Origin: Nocardia nova SH22a
Lineage (GTDB): Bacteria > Actinomycetota > Actinomycetes > Mycobacteriales > Mycobacteriaceae
Assembly (NCBI RefSeq): GCF_000523235.1
Contig: NZ_CP006850.1
Location: 2,914,001-2,978,000 of the forward strand
Length of the DNA stretch: 64,000 nt
Reading direction: 5' to 3'
Shown here: positions 17,709 through 27,108 of the stretch, piece by piece
How the letters are laid out: each line of letters begins with the position of its first letter
Numbering within the stretch: position 1 is the first letter of the stretch
Program-made: the position numbers and the translations under genes
The notes under the pieces: model-generated
The model's database searches: none
Seen by the model: only the letters and a program-made list of their open reading frames with translations
Told to the model about the DNA's origin: nothing

Positions 17709-18401
17709 GTGAGTATGGACCCCGCGGCGGCCGATTCCCGTCCGCGCGAGCGCAAATCGGAGAAGACTCGGCGTCGCATTCTCGATGCGGCGGCCGAGGT
17801 GCTCAACCGGGACGGCTTCGCCGGTGCGCGACTGTCCGATATCGCCGCGCGCGCCGAGGTGCGGGTGCCCGGGCTGTACTACTACTTCGAATCACGTGAA
17901 GCGATTCTCGAAGAAGTGGTACTCATCGGGACGCGCCTGACAATGGCGCACGTGGAGGCGAAACTGGCGCAGCTACCGGTGCGGGCGTCTCCGCTGGATC
18001 GGATCTGCACGGCCTTCGGCGCACATCTGGAGATGGTGCTCAAAGAATCGGCCTACACCGCGGCGGCGATGCGGACCATGGGGCAGTTGCCCGGTGATAT
18101 CCGCGATCGCCAGCTGCATCAGCAACGGATCTACGGCGAATTGTGGCGTGGGCTTTTCGCCGCCGGAACCGCCTCCGGTGACATCGATCCGGAATTGGAC
18201 GCCCGAGCGGCGCGGATGTTTCTGATCGGTGCGGTGAACTGGGCGCCGGAGTGGTTCGATCCGGAGCGGGGATCCATCGAGCAGGCGGTGGCCGCGATCG
18301 AGCTGTTGGTCCGCAAGGCGTTGTCGAGAGCATCCGGTGGTGTGACGGCAGCTCCGGGCCGCGGTGACCTGGCTCCCCTTTTCGTTCCACCGGTCAGATG
18401 A
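17709..18401 (+). CDS. TetR-family transcriptional regulator
   Basis: A 230-residue regulator with an N-terminal helix-turn-helix (about 20-66, RRRILDAAAEVLNRDGF through VPGLYYYFESREAI) and a helical ligand-binding domain containing a WAPEWFDPERG motif also seen in the TetR protein at 15514-16218. The GTG at 17709 is preceded by AAAGGA at a good distance; an ATG two codons later is the alternative. It follows the FAD hydroxylase by 124 bases in the same direction and may be co-transcribed. Target genes are not known. Confidence 0.9.
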   Translation: MSMDPAAADSRPRERKSEKTRRRILDAAAEVLNRDGFAGARLSDIAARAEVRVPGLYYYFESREAILEEVVLIGTRLTMAHVEAKLAQLPVRASPLDRICTAFGAHLEMVLKESAYTAAAMRTMGQLPGDIRDRQLHQQRIYGELWRGLFAAGTASGDIDPELDARAARMFLIGAVNWAPEWFDPERGSIEQAVAAIELLVRKALSRASGGVTAAPGRGDLAPLFVPPVR

Positions 18402-18572
18402 GCGAACAACAGCGCCCCGCCGCCTGAGTGTGAATGTTCGATCGGAGGCTGCCAGGCCGCGGCGATTGTCCGATTATTGGACATGGCGCCGCTACTTCCG
18501 TCATTAACGTTGTTTCTCCCGCACCGCAGATCAGTGCTATTCACTTTTGCCGTGAAGAAATGGAGACATATC

Positions 18573-19787
18573 GTGAGGGTCGGCCGCTCGAACGGGCACA
18601 AACAGGTCTTTTCAGCCGGGAAAGGGCGGCAGCGCGCGGCGGCGGCAAATCTCGCCGCGGCGGCGGCAGCACTGCTGATCACACAGTTCGTGTCTCCGGG
18701 ATCCGCGTTCGCCGACTCCGCGCCCGCGGCGAATGCCGATCGTCTGTATGTGTCGGCAGCCGGTTCGGATCATCTGGTCGGCTATGAAATGGCGGCCGAT
18801 TCGGCGCCACGCGCGATCGCCGGGGCGAAGGAGACGACGGGGTTCGGCGCGATGTCGGTGAAGGCATCGGCGGACGGACGGTTCCTGTTCAGCGTCGCCA
18901 TGGCACCGACCCCCTCGATCTTCGTTTTCGCGATCGCTCGGGACGGAAGCCTGACGCCTGTTCCGGGCACCCCCGTGGTGACCTCACAGGCCCCGCTCGC
19001 GATCAACGTGTCACGCGACGGTCGTCATCTGGTGCTGGTCCAAGGTCCGGACGGTAGCGGAAATGCCACGGCGCAGGGCTATTCGATTTCACCCGAGGGT
19101 GTTCCGACACCGGCGGGCGCGCCGATGGTCGTGGGCTCGCTGGCGACCAGCGGTCCGATTCCGATGGTGGCGGTGTCGCCGGACAATCGCAATGTCTATG
19201 TCGCCGACTACCTGGCGGGGGCGGTGACCCGATTCGAACTGCACGACGACAGCACGCTGTCCCCGGCCCGGGAGACGATCCGAACGGGTGGAGGCCCGGT
19301 CAGCCTGACCGTCTCGCCGGACGGGGAATTCCTGTTCGCCTCGTGTGAGCACGTCAGCGGTGTCGCGGTCCTGCGTATCGATCCGTCGACCGGGGTGCTG
19401 ACCCCGGTGCCCGGGTCACCGTTCGCGACCGGCGGCCTGACTCCGCACGGGATCGCGTTGAGCCCCGACGGCCGCCGCCTGTACACGCCGAACGCGATCA
19501 CCGACACGGTCACCGGATTCGATGTCGGCACGGACGGGTCGTTGCGACCTCTTGCGGGCTCGCCCTATCCGGGCGGGGCGCCGGGGACACTGCCCGGCCA
19601 GGTGTTCGTATCCTCGGACGGCCGCAAGGTCTACGCCGTGGATTTGGCCGGGACGTCACCCGAACCGCTGGTCGCGTTGCGCAGCTACAGCATCGGGGCC
19701 GACGGCGGGTTGACCCCCGATCCGGCGGCGCCGGTGAGCACGGGCCAGATCTTCTCGGCGGCTTCAGCGCTCGTACCCGGGCGGTAG
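18573..19787 (+). CDS. Secreted beta-propeller (lactonase-like / YncE-like) protein
   Basis: A 404-residue exported protein. A basic N-terminus is followed by an alanine-rich hydrophobic stretch ending in GSAFADS, a clear signal peptide with likely cleavage after AFA. The mature part has about seven repeats of the propeller type (VSPDNRNVYVADY, VSPDGEFLFASC, LSPDGRRLYTPN, VSSDGRKVYAVD). This matches 6-phosphogluconolactonase/YncE-type propellers, several of which have no proven activity. The GTG at 18573 is chosen because GGAG lies seven bases upstream. It stands alone, ending at a terminator shared with the opposing operon. Confidence 0.85.
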   Translation: MRVGRSNGHKQVFSAGKGRQRAAAANLAAAAAALLITQFVSPGSAFADSAPAANADRLYVSAAGSDHLVGYEMAADSAPRAIAGAKETTGFGAMSVKASADGRFLFSVAMAPTPSIFVFAIARDGSLTPVPGTPVVTSQAPLAINVSRDGRHLVLVQGPDGSGNATAQGYSISPEGVPTPAGAPMVVGSLATSGPIPMVAVSPDNRNVYVADYLAGAVTRFELHDDSTLSPARETIRTGGGPVSLTVSPDGEFLFASCEHVSGVAVLRIDPSTGVLTPVPGSPFATGGLTPHGIALSPDGRRLYTPNAITDTVTGFDVGTDGSLRPLAGSPYPGGAPGTLPGQVFVSSDGRKVYAVDLAGTSPEPLVALRSYSIGADGGLTPDPAAPVSTGQIFSAASALVPGR

Positions 19788-19909
19788 CCGAAAGCCGTTG
19801 TGCCACAGGGAGGCCTCGCGGCGGCGGTAGCGAAACGCATATCGACCGCCACGTCGCCCGGCTTGCCGGATTGTTCGGCCGGAGTCCGCTTACTCGGCGT
19901 CGGCGAGAT

Positions 19910-19958
19910 GGGTCGGTCGATTCCCTCGGAGGAACCACCCGGGGGGATCGACCGACCC
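19910..19958. terminator. Bidirectional stem-loop between converging units
   Basis: Perfect 12-bp arms (19910-19921 and 19947-19958) with a G/C-rich interior lie between the propeller gene and the minus-strand alcohol dehydrogenase, ending nine bases from the latter's stop codon. Confidence 0.7.
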
Positions 19959-19966
19959 GACGCGGC

Positions 19967-21085
19967 TTACCCGTAGACGACGACGCCGCGAATATTGGTG
20001 CCCGCGTGCAGGTCTCGGTATCCCTGCACGACATCGTCGAGCGCGTACGTCCGGGTCACCATCTCGTCGAGTTTCAACGCCCCCGACTGATACAGGCTCA
20101 GCAATCGCTTCACGTCCCAGTTCCCGTTGGTCGCGCCGAACAGCGCGCCCTGCAGGCGCTTCTGCGACAGCGTCAGCTCGTGCAGTGAGATCGGGGCGCC
20201 CATGGCCTCGTGCGGGCCGATCGCGGTGACGACCACCGTGCCCGCCTTGCGGATCGCCGAGAACGCCTGGCCGACGTATTCGGGGCGCAGCACGCCGACG
20301 GTGATGATGGCCGAGTCGGCGCCCTGTCCGTTGGTGAACTGGCGGGCCAGTTCGGTCGCCTCCGCCATGGTCGCCACGGCGTGGGTGGCGCCGAAGATCG
20401 GCGCCTGTTCACGTTTGAACGCCACCGGGTCCACGGCGATGATGTTCTCGGCCCCACCGAATTTCGCGCCCTGCACGGCACTCACACCGATTCCGCCGAT
20501 ACCCATCACGATGACCGTGTCGCCGGGCTGCACGTCGGCGGAGTTGACGGCCGAGCCCCAGCCGGTGCTGACCGCGCAACCGATCAGACATGCCTTGTCC
20601 AGCGGAATGCTCTTGTCGATCTTCACGACCGAGTCCAGTGACGCCGTCGTCGTGTCCAGGAAGGTCGAGATACCGCATAGCTGACCGACCGGCTGACCGT
20701 CGAGTGTGTGCAACCGGTAGCTGCCGTCGGTCCAGCGCGGACCCGCCAGAATCCCGGCGGCGAGGTCGCACAGGTTCGACATGCCCGACGCACACCAGCG
20801 GCAGTGGCCGCACGAGGGAATGGCGGAGAAGACGACGTGATCGCCCTCCTCGATGCCCTTACTGTTCGGGCCCACCTTCGTGACGATTCCGGCCCCCTCG
20901 TGCCCGAGCGCGAACGGGCACGGGTCGAGCGGTGAATCGCCGGTGACGTGATGGTCGTCGGAGTGGCACATGCCCGAGGCGACCATTTTCACCTGGAGTT
21001 CGTCCGGGCGCGGATCGTCGAGTTCCAGATCCACGACTTCGAGGTCACCGGGCGACTTCCTGATCACCGCACCACGTACCTGCAT
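19967..21085 (-). CDS. NDMA-type zinc alcohol dehydrogenase in the carboxylase-like operon
   Basis: A 372-residue medium-chain alcohol dehydrogenase, paralogue of the enzyme at 8047-9168. Catalytic zinc ligands are in GMCHSDDH, GHEGAG and LIGCAVSTGWG; the structural zinc site is CGHCRWCASGMSNLC; the nucleotide fold is GIGGIG. It is the last gene of a four-gene minus-strand operon with the HyuA-like, HyuB-like and zinc-ribbon proteins. The natural inference is that it oxidises a secondary alcohol to the ketone used by the carboxylase. AAGGAGATATTGCT precedes the ATG at 21085. As an NDMA-type enzyme it probably depends on mycofactocin made elsewhere in the genome. Confidence 0.9.
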   Translation of the reverse strand: MQVRGAVIRKSPGDLEVVDLELDDPRPDELQVKMVASGMCHSDDHHVTGDSPLDPCPFALGHEGAGIVTKVGPNSKGIEEGDHVVFSAIPSCGHCRWCASGMSNLCDLAAGILAGPRWTDGSYRLHTLDGQPVGQLCGISTFLDTTTASLDSVVKIDKSIPLDKACLIGCAVSTGWGSAVNSADVQPGDTVIVMGIGGIGVSAVQGAKFGGAENIIAVDPVAFKREQAPIFGATHAVATMAEATELARQFTNGQGADSAIITVGVLRPEYVGQAFSAIRKAGTVVVTAIGPHEAMGAPISLHELTLSQKRLQGALFGATNGNWDVKRLLSLYQSGALKLDEMVTRTYALDDVVQGYRDLHAGTNIRGVVVYG

Positions 21086-21138
21086 AGCAATATCTCCTTG
21101 ACATTCGGTGGAAGCTGTTCGAGTGCAACGTCTTCCGG

Positions 21139-21363
21139 CTACAACACGTCGGACAGCAGCTCGATCACGCCGAGCTTCGGTCCCGGTTCCCGCGAGACCG
21201 AGTACAGGCAGTTGCCGCATTTGACGACGTCGAACCAGCCGTCTTCGGCCAGTACCGGATAGCGCCGCAGTTCGGCCTTTCCGCATTCGTCGCAGGTCCC
21301 GGAAACGGGTTCGCGTTCGACGCGCAGCGTGGGTTCGGCGGGCCGGGGGAAATGGACGGGCAT
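21139..21363 (-). CDS. Small zinc-ribbon subunit of a carboxylase-like complex
   Basis: A 74-residue protein with two Cys-x2-Cys pairs (CDECG near residue 24 and CGNC near 49), expected to bind one zinc. It lies three bases after the HyuB-like gene, with AAGGAGTAACCC before its ATG, so it is part of that operon. Acetone and acetophenone carboxylases have a small extra subunit next to their HyuA/HyuB-like subunits; by position this protein is the likely equivalent, though it is shorter than the known ones and similarity is only in the zinc site. It could be structural or a metal donor. Confidence 0.75.
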   Translation of the reverse strand: MPVHFPRPAEPTLRVEREPVSGTCDECGKAELRRYPVLAEDGWFDVVKCGNCLYSVSREPGPKLGVIELLSDVL

Positions 21364-21366
21364 GGG

Positions 21367-23307
21367 TTACTCCTTGTCGGCTGCGCCGGCGCGCAGTGCT
21401 GCGGTCGCGTCGGTGTCCACGCGCAGACCTTCGGGGTCGTTGTCCGGGTCGCCCACGATGACGACGCCGTAGTGGGCGGCGGCGGCCTCGACGCTCACGT
21501 AGCCGTCGCGCACGTCGCGCTTGACCGCCTCCGGGTCGCGTGCGGTGGCCTCGCCCCAGCCGCCGCCACCGTTGGTGAGATAGCGGAAGGTCGCGCCGGG
21601 CCGGGTGGACCAGGTCCGCTGACTGGCGTAGTAGGCGTATTCGCCGTCGGGGTCGAGGCGGTTGGTTTCCGGATTCATCACGCCCGCGATGGCTGTCGCG
21701 TCGGCGTAGGCGCTGTCGTCCTCGGCGACGAAACCGGTGTCGGCGCCGTCCATTCCGAACACCCACAGTCCGCCCTGCACGCCGCTGGTGCCGCCCTGCA
21801 CGCCGAGGCCGCTGGGTTTGCGGAAGCGGAACGGCGCGACCTGATGCTGCGCCGGGCCGGTCCACTGGATGTCCTTGAGGATCGCCGCACCGCCGCGATG
21901 CAATCCGGTGCCCGCGGTGTCCGCGGCATATTCCTTGCGCATCACCATGACGGGGAACTGGGCTTCGATTCCCTCGGTGGCCGGGCTGATGATGTTGATC
22001 AGATAGGGACACACATGTCCCTCGCCGTCGCTGTGGCGGTCGGCGCCGACCGGTCCGGTCTCCGCACCAGCCACCGCACCCGCCGCCCACGGCGTGCCGT
22101 CGGCGCTCACGCCGAACGCGTTGTGCACGTTGTTGGAACCACAGTCACCGCCGACCGCCCTGTCTCCCAACGCGTTTCCGAGCGCGGCGATCAACGCGGT
22201 CATCACCGTGTTGGCGACCTCCCAGTAGAAGAAGATCGCACCGTCCGGCGGCAGCGCGCTGGCGATGGTGCCCGGCGGGATGACGATGTCGATATTGCGG
22301 AACGAACCGGAGGTGAAGTGGCCCAGCGGATCCAGCAGCACCTTCAAGCCAACGCCCACAGCGGTTTTCGCGTCCAGGGCACCGGCGTTGATCGCGGTTC
22401 TGGCCTGCCGTGACGATCCGCTGAAATCGGCTTCGATCCGGTCGCCGCGCTTGGCGATCTTCACTCGGACCAGATATTCCTCGTCGGCGTCCACACCGTC
22501 GGCGTCGATTCCGGCCTGGCCTTCGTAATCGCCGTCCGGCAGTTCCGCGATGGCCAGCCGCATCCGCTCGGCGGTGGTGTCGCAGGAATACTCGAGGGTG
22601 CCCAGATAGGCGTCGACGCCGTAGCGGTCGATACTCTCCACGATCAGCGATTCGCCGAGGCGGCAGCAGCCGTGGATCGTCTTGTAGTCGGGCAGCTGGA
22701 TCTCACCGAAGCGCGAGTTGTCGAAGATCATCGTGAACGTCTCGCGCACCGGTTCCTCGTTGTGGAACAGCAGTCGCGGGCCGATGATCAGGCCGGTTTC
22801 GTAGATGTTCTTCTTGTTGGTGTCGAATCCGCCGGGCGTGATGCCGCCGATGTCGATGACGTGGGCGCGCAACACCATGAAGCCGACCAGACGGCCGCTG
22901 TGGAAGATCGGGCGGATGAAGCACACGTCGTTGGCGTGGTTGCCGACCCTGCTCGGGTCGTTGCAGATCAGCAGGTCACCGGGAGCCAGGCGATCGACCC
23001 CGTACTCCTCGACCGCCACCCGCACGCCGTCCTGCAGCGTGCCGAGGAAAACGGTGAGACCGTTGGTGGCGGTGACCATTCGGTAGTTCTGCTCCGGCGG
23101 GCCCAGGATCGCGCAGACATAGTCCATCGCCAGCGCGATGATCGGTGAGAACGCGCGGTGCAGCAGTCCGGTGGCGACGTGCTGGGCCGCCGCGCGCAGG
23201 CGGTTGGACAGCACCGACGCGGTGAACGGATCGGTGCCGTAGCGCTCGAGGAATTCGATATCGGACAGGTCCCGCAGCAGGGTCTGCGGAGCGGTCGTGG
23301 TCGGCAT
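21367..23307 (-). CDS. HyuB-like (hydantoinase B / oxoprolinase) subunit, probable ketone carboxylase
   Basis: A 646-residue cytosolic enzyme subunit of the hydantoinase B/oxoprolinase/acetone carboxylase superfamily. Typical blocks are visible: GDLLICNDP with the following NHANDVCF, the GGIxPGG-type loop (IGGITPGGFDTN), ADFSGSS, and the late glycine-rich YLTNGGGGWGEA. It begins three bases after the HyuA-like gene, whose last codons carry its ribosome site. HyuA uses ATP to phosphorylate the substrate or bicarbonate, and HyuB completes the reaction. A hydantoinase or oxoprolinase role is not excluded, but the alcohol dehydrogenase and zinc-ribbon neighbours favour ketone carboxylation. Confidence 0.88.
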   Translation of the reverse strand: MPTTTAPQTLLRDLSDIEFLERYGTDPFTASVLSNRLRAAAQHVATGLLHRAFSPIIALAMDYVCAILGPPEQNYRMVTATNGLTVFLGTLQDGVRVAVEEYGVDRLAPGDLLICNDPSRVGNHANDVCFIRPIFHSGRLVGFMVLRAHVIDIGGITPGGFDTNKKNIYETGLIIGPRLLFHNEEPVRETFTMIFDNSRFGEIQLPDYKTIHGCCRLGESLIVESIDRYGVDAYLGTLEYSCDTTAERMRLAIAELPDGDYEGQAGIDADGVDADEEYLVRVKIAKRGDRIEADFSGSSRQARTAINAGALDAKTAVGVGLKVLLDPLGHFTSGSFRNIDIVIPPGTIASALPPDGAIFFYWEVANTVMTALIAALGNALGDRAVGGDCGSNNVHNAFGVSADGTPWAAGAVAGAETGPVGADRHSDGEGHVCPYLINIISPATEGIEAQFPVMVMRKEYAADTAGTGLHRGGAAILKDIQWTGPAQHQVAPFRFRKPSGLGVQGGTSGVQGGLWVFGMDGADTGFVAEDDSAYADATAIAGVMNPETNRLDPDGEYAYYASQRTWSTRPGATFRYLTNGGGGWGEATARDPEAVKRDVRDGYVSVEAAAAHYGVVIVGDPDNDPEGLRVDTDATAALRAGAADKE

Positions 23308-23310
23308 GGA

Positions 23311-25362
23311 TTACTCCTGGTCGGTGGCTGCGCGGGTGATGACGATTTCGCCGGCGTCGCCGACGGTCGCGATCTGGCCGCGGTGAACGTAGGTGGTGCA
23401 CAACGGTTCCCGGATGACCGCGGGCCCGGTGAGGGTGTCGCCGAGCATCAGGTCGGTGCGCTCGTACTCGTCGGCGGTGAGGTCGTCGGACTCCAGGTAG
23501 CGCAGGGTGATGGTGCGGCGGGGGAGCGGTCCGGCGCCCTCGGTGCGGCGCGGCGGTGCCGGGTAGTCGACCTTGTCGGTCGGCACGACCGCGTTGAGCC
23601 GATAGGTCACGCCCAGAACGGGATTGGCGGGGAACCGGTTGCCCGACTTCTGCTCGTAGTGGTCGTGGAAGTTGGTGATCATCTGCTCGACGGCCTCGGG
23701 GGTGATCCGGCCCGACGGCATCGGCACGAACGGGGTGTCCCAGACCTGGCCCATCAGCTGGCCGTCGAAGGTGCGCACGAACTCCGCGCGCTCGGCGTCC
23801 GCGCCGAGGCTTTCGCGCATGGTGGCCTCCATGCGGCTGTAGATCGCGTCGATCTCGTCGGCGGCGTCGGGGGTGAGCAGCCGGTAGGCGCTGCGCTTGT
23901 CGGCATGCACCTGGTCGGTGCTCACCAGTCCGAGCGCGGAGAACAGCCCCGGGTACGGCGGCACGACGACACTGCGCAGCGGCATCTGATCCAGCAGCGC
24001 GGGCAGCATCATCGGACCGGCGGCGCCGAAGGCGACCAGCGAATATTCACGCGGATCGATGCCGTTCTTCACCACGACGTCGGTGATGCCCTCGGCGACA
24101 TTGTTCAACGCCATCTGATACGCGAACCGCACCCGATCCTCGAATCCGAACCGCGACGGCAGCCGCTCGAACGCCGCCTTCGACAGTTCCGGGTCGAGCC
24201 GGGAGCGCCCGCCCGCGAACCGGTCGCCGTCGAGAATTCCGATGAGCAGGAAGATATCGGTGGTCGTCGGCTCCGTTCCGCCACGTCCGTAGCAGGCCGG
24301 GCCCGGATCGGCGCCCGCGCTCTCCGGACCGACCTGCAGTTCACCGACCGGCGAGACCCGCACGATGCTGCCGCCGCCCGCGCCGACGCTCACCACCTCG
24401 TTCGACAGCGTGCTGACCACCAGATCGTGCTCGAGTTCGAACGAGGTCTTCACCACGGGCTGGTTGCCGGTGACGACGCTGATGTCACAGGAGGTGCCGC
24501 CGACATCGGCGCACAGCAGATTCGGTTCGGCGATGGTCCGGCCGAGATGGGCGCAGGCCATGGTGCCTGCCGCCGGGCCGGAGAACAGCACCCGGGAGGG
24601 CTGCTTCATCGCGACGTCGACCGGCGCCAGGGTGGCGGCGCAGTCGGCGAAGTTCAGATCGCCGCGAAAACCCAGTTCCGCCAAGCCTTTCTGCAATTTC
24701 TCGGCGTAGGTGCCGTAGATGATCTTGCAGACCACGTCGATGGTCGTGGTGGACGCACGGGCGTACTCGAGGGCCAGCGGTGAGACCTCGCTCGAGATCG
24801 AACACGGGACATTGCCGAGCACATCGCGGACCAGCTCGCGCAGGCGCTGCTCGTGCGATCCGTCGACATAGGCGTTGATCAGGCAGATCGCCACGCCCTC
24901 GACGTCGCAGCGGCGCAATACTTCCAGTTCCTTGCGGGCCTGGTCCTCGTCGAGCGCAACGACGACCTCACCGGCGGCGGAGAGTCGTTCCCGGATACCG
25001 CGGCGCAGATACCGAGGCACGATGGGCCGGCCGACATCGCTGAAACTGCGCCGCCAGCCGGGGTCGGTATTGGCCTCGGCCGGTCGCAGCGCGCGGGCCA
25101 TATCGAGCATGTCGCGGTGGCCGTAGGTGGTCAGGAACGCGATCTTCGGCAGTTTCCGCGTGATGATGGCGTTGAGACCGTGCGTGCTGGCGTGATTGAA
25201 GGCATCGACATCTCCGACGGTCGCCTCCGCGGCCCCCTCCAGCACGCCCTGATAGGTGTCGGTGACGTTGGTGGGAACCTTGATGGTCTCGATCTTCCCG
25301 TCCGCCACCCGGACGATATCGGTGAACGTCCCGCCGACGTCGACGCCGATCATGCTCTTCAT
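23311..25362 (-). CDS. HyuA-like (hydantoinase A / oxoprolinase) subunit, probable ketone carboxylase
   Basis: A 683-residue ATP-binding subunit. The N-terminal phosphate-binding GVDVGGTFTDIV and central ADVGGTSCDIS are the two actin/ASKHA-like nucleotide motifs; GAGGGSI and GPACYGRGG follow, as in acetone carboxylase beta and oxoprolinases. First gene of the four-gene operon, with AAGGAGTTACTCA before the ATG at 25362. The frame is open for another 80 codons but without family similarity. It shares a divergent promoter region with the AraC gene, the likely regulator. Acetone carboxylase and acetophenone carboxylase use homologous subunits; the ketone here is unknown. Confidence 0.9.
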   Translation of the reverse strand: MKSMIGVDVGGTFTDIVRVADGKIETIKVPTNVTDTYQGVLEGAAEATVGDVDAFNHASTHGLNAIITRKLPKIAFLTTYGHRDMLDMARALRPAEANTDPGWRRSFSDVGRPIVPRYLRRGIRERLSAAGEVVVALDEDQARKELEVLRRCDVEGVAICLINAYVDGSHEQRLRELVRDVLGNVPCSISSEVSPLALEYARASTTTIDVVCKIIYGTYAEKLQKGLAELGFRGDLNFADCAATLAPVDVAMKQPSRVLFSGPAAGTMACAHLGRTIAEPNLLCADVGGTSCDISVVTGNQPVVKTSFELEHDLVVSTLSNEVVSVGAGGGSIVRVSPVGELQVGPESAGADPGPACYGRGGTEPTTTDIFLLIGILDGDRFAGGRSRLDPELSKAAFERLPSRFGFEDRVRFAYQMALNNVAEGITDVVVKNGIDPREYSLVAFGAAGPMMLPALLDQMPLRSVVVPPYPGLFSALGLVSTDQVHADKRSAYRLLTPDAADEIDAIYSRMEATMRESLGADAERAEFVRTFDGQLMGQVWDTPFVPMPSGRITPEAVEQMITNFHDHYEQKSGNRFPANPVLGVTYRLNAVVPTDKVDYPAPPRRTEGAGPLPRRTITLRYLESDDLTADEYERTDLMLGDTLTGPAVIREPLCTTYVHRGQIATVGDAGEIVITRAATDQE

Positions 25363-25721
25363 TGAGTAACTCCTTGTGAGACGACACTTCGCGAGATGAA
25401 CCGGTGGTGAGCGCGCGACGGTCACCGGTATTCGGGTCAGGAGAGAAAGGTTCCGCCCGCGACCGGGCGTCCTGCGATGCCGGAGATGACGAAACAGCTT
25501 GTATGGCAGCATATTTCGCACGGCAGCGCGGGGCGGAACGATTCGTTGCGACGATGCTAGGCGGCCTGAGACCTGCGCCACAATCCAGCAAACGCACGGC
25601 GGCATCCCGCAAGCGCGGATCGGCGAATTCGAGGACGGGAGCGAGTGATCTATATATAATGTATTCCGATGGGCTGGACTCCACGGACATCGCGGTCCAG
25701 TTCGCGCCCAGGAGGTTGAGT
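25363..25721. promoter_or_regulatory. Divergent control region, carboxylase-like operon / AraC regulator
   Basis: A 359-bp gap. TATATATAAT at 25651-25660 is a strong minus-10-like element on the plus strand for the AraC gene, with a TTG start 62 bases later; the same island reads TATATA on the minus strand. The stretch 25400-25640 holds no supported gene and probably contains the activator sites for the operon. Confidence 0.5.
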
Positions 25722-26705
25722 TTGACCGAACAGCACGGCGGATCGAGGTCCGATCTCGCGGTCACCTTCGCAACGGCCGACCGCGAAGTGGCACATGAAC
25801 ATCTGACCAGGACTTTCGCCGAACACGATCTGCGGGTCCGCGGCGACGACGCCCTGGACTTCCGGATCGATGTCGTGCCGTCGCAGCAATTCCTGATGAG
25901 CCGAGTCCGGTTCGGCGCCGCCGTGGGTTTCGACGCGCCGCCGATGAAGTCGGCGTATCAGATCGATATTCCGATCGCCGGTACCAGCACCCTCGCCCAG
26001 CGCAATACGCGGCGCACGGCGGTCGGCGGCGCCGCCGGTCTCGTCATGCATCCGGGTGCCGCGCTGTCGCTGCAGTGGGACGCGCACACCACGCAGTACG
26101 CGATGAAATTCCCGCGCGAACCCCTCGAAGCGCACGCCGCGAAGCTCGCGGGCCTGCCGTCGCCGGAGGTGATCGAATTCGACCTGTCGTTCGATCTCAC
26201 CACCGACGCCGGTCGCGCCCTGGTCTCCACGGCGAACTTCGCCTACACCGAATTCGCCCGTCCGGGCGGCATCGCGACGATGCCCTGGGCCAGAAGCGAA
26301 TTCGAGTCGGTGTTCATGACACAACTGCTGTACGTCGCACCGAGTCAACTGAGCCCGCTGCTGCATCGCGGTGAACGCAGAACGCGGCGAGGGCGGATCC
26401 GGGAGGTCGTCGAGTACATCGATCGACATCCGGATCTGCGCCTGGAAACCGCGGATCTGACCGAATACGCCGGACTGGGCCCGCGGGCGCTACAGGCCGG
26501 ATTCCGCGAGGTCGTCGGCATGTCCCCGAGCGCGTACGTACGCGGCGCGCGCCTGGACCGCGTGCATCAGGACCTGCTGAACGGCCACGGCACCGTCAGC
26601 GAGATCGCCGCACGCTGGGGCTTCTACCACCCCGGACACTTCGCACGACACTACCGCGCCCGGTTCGGGGCCACCCCCTCGGACACCGTGCGCAACGGCC
26701 GATGA
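25722..26705 (+). CDS. AraC-family transcriptional regulator
   Basis: About 327 residues. The N-terminal 200 residues form an AraC-type sensor of the kind that begins with a cupin-like ligand domain. The C-terminal 100 residues hold two helix-turn-helix motifs (LETADLTEYAGLGPRALQAGF, and VSEIAARWGFYHPGHFARHYRARFGATPS). The start is set at TTG 25722, six bases after a consensus AGGAGG; an in-frame ATG at 25659 lies inside the putative minus-10 box and is less likely. Divergent from the HyuA-like operon, which it most likely activates in response to a ketone or alcohol. Confidence 0.85.
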   Translation: MTEQHGGSRSDLAVTFATADREVAHEHLTRTFAEHDLRVRGDDALDFRIDVVPSQQFLMSRVRFGAAVGFDAPPMKSAYQIDIPIAGTSTLAQRNTRRTAVGGAAGLVMHPGAALSLQWDAHTTQYAMKFPREPLEAHAAKLAGLPSPEVIEFDLSFDLTTDAGRALVSTANFAYTEFARPGGIATMPWARSEFESVFMTQLLYVAPSQLSPLLHRGERRTRRGRIREVVEYIDRHPDLRLETADLTEYAGLGPRALQAGFREVVGMSPSAYVRGARLDRVHQDLLNGHGTVSEIAARWGFYHPGHFARHYRARFGATPSDTVRNGR

Positions 26706-26799
26706 TGCTGCGACCCTTGATATAACGATGCGATGCCTGTTGCTCTTGGTGGTCGCGGGGCTCCGGCTTGTCCGCCCGACCGGGTGCCCGAAGTAGCGG

Positions 26800-27108
26800 T
26801 CACGATGTCGGTCTCGACGGGGGTGGCCAGCGCGCGAATGACAGTCGTGGAGTGACCGTCTCGACATCGGTAACGCACATCAGCGCGTGCAGAGTCATGA
26901 TGCCGAGGTGGTCCGGACTCGGTGTGATGACGGCATCGGCGCAGGCGTCGCGAACCTGGTCGGTCAGAGGTATCCGGCTCGTCTCCGGAGGCCACACCAG
27001 CTCGTACCCGAGGTGCCGCGCCAGCCTTCGCACTTGCGCTGTATCCCATTCCAGCGCAGCCGATTCCGGATGGATCCAGCCGAGTGCGATCGAGCGTCCG
27101 TTGATCAT
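26800..27108 (-). CDS. Small conserved-type protein, resolvase-like fold suspected
   Basis: A 102-residue protein of unknown function. Its pattern, GRSIALGWIHPE, then VRRLARHLGYELVWP, a DQVRDACADAVITPSPDHLG segment and VTDVETVTP, resembles small nocardial proteins that look like the catalytic-fold half of serine resolvases, but no catalytic serine/arginine set can be seen. The ATG overlaps the stop codon of the upstream 43-residue membrane peptide by four bases (ATGA). It is divergent from the XRE regulator, an arrangement that suggests a regulated small module. Confidence 0.7.
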   Translation of the reverse strand: MINGRSIALGWIHPESAALEWDTAQVRRLARHLGYELVWPPETSRIPLTDQVRDACADAVITPSPDHLGIMTLHALMCVTDVETVTPRLSFARWPPPSRPTS

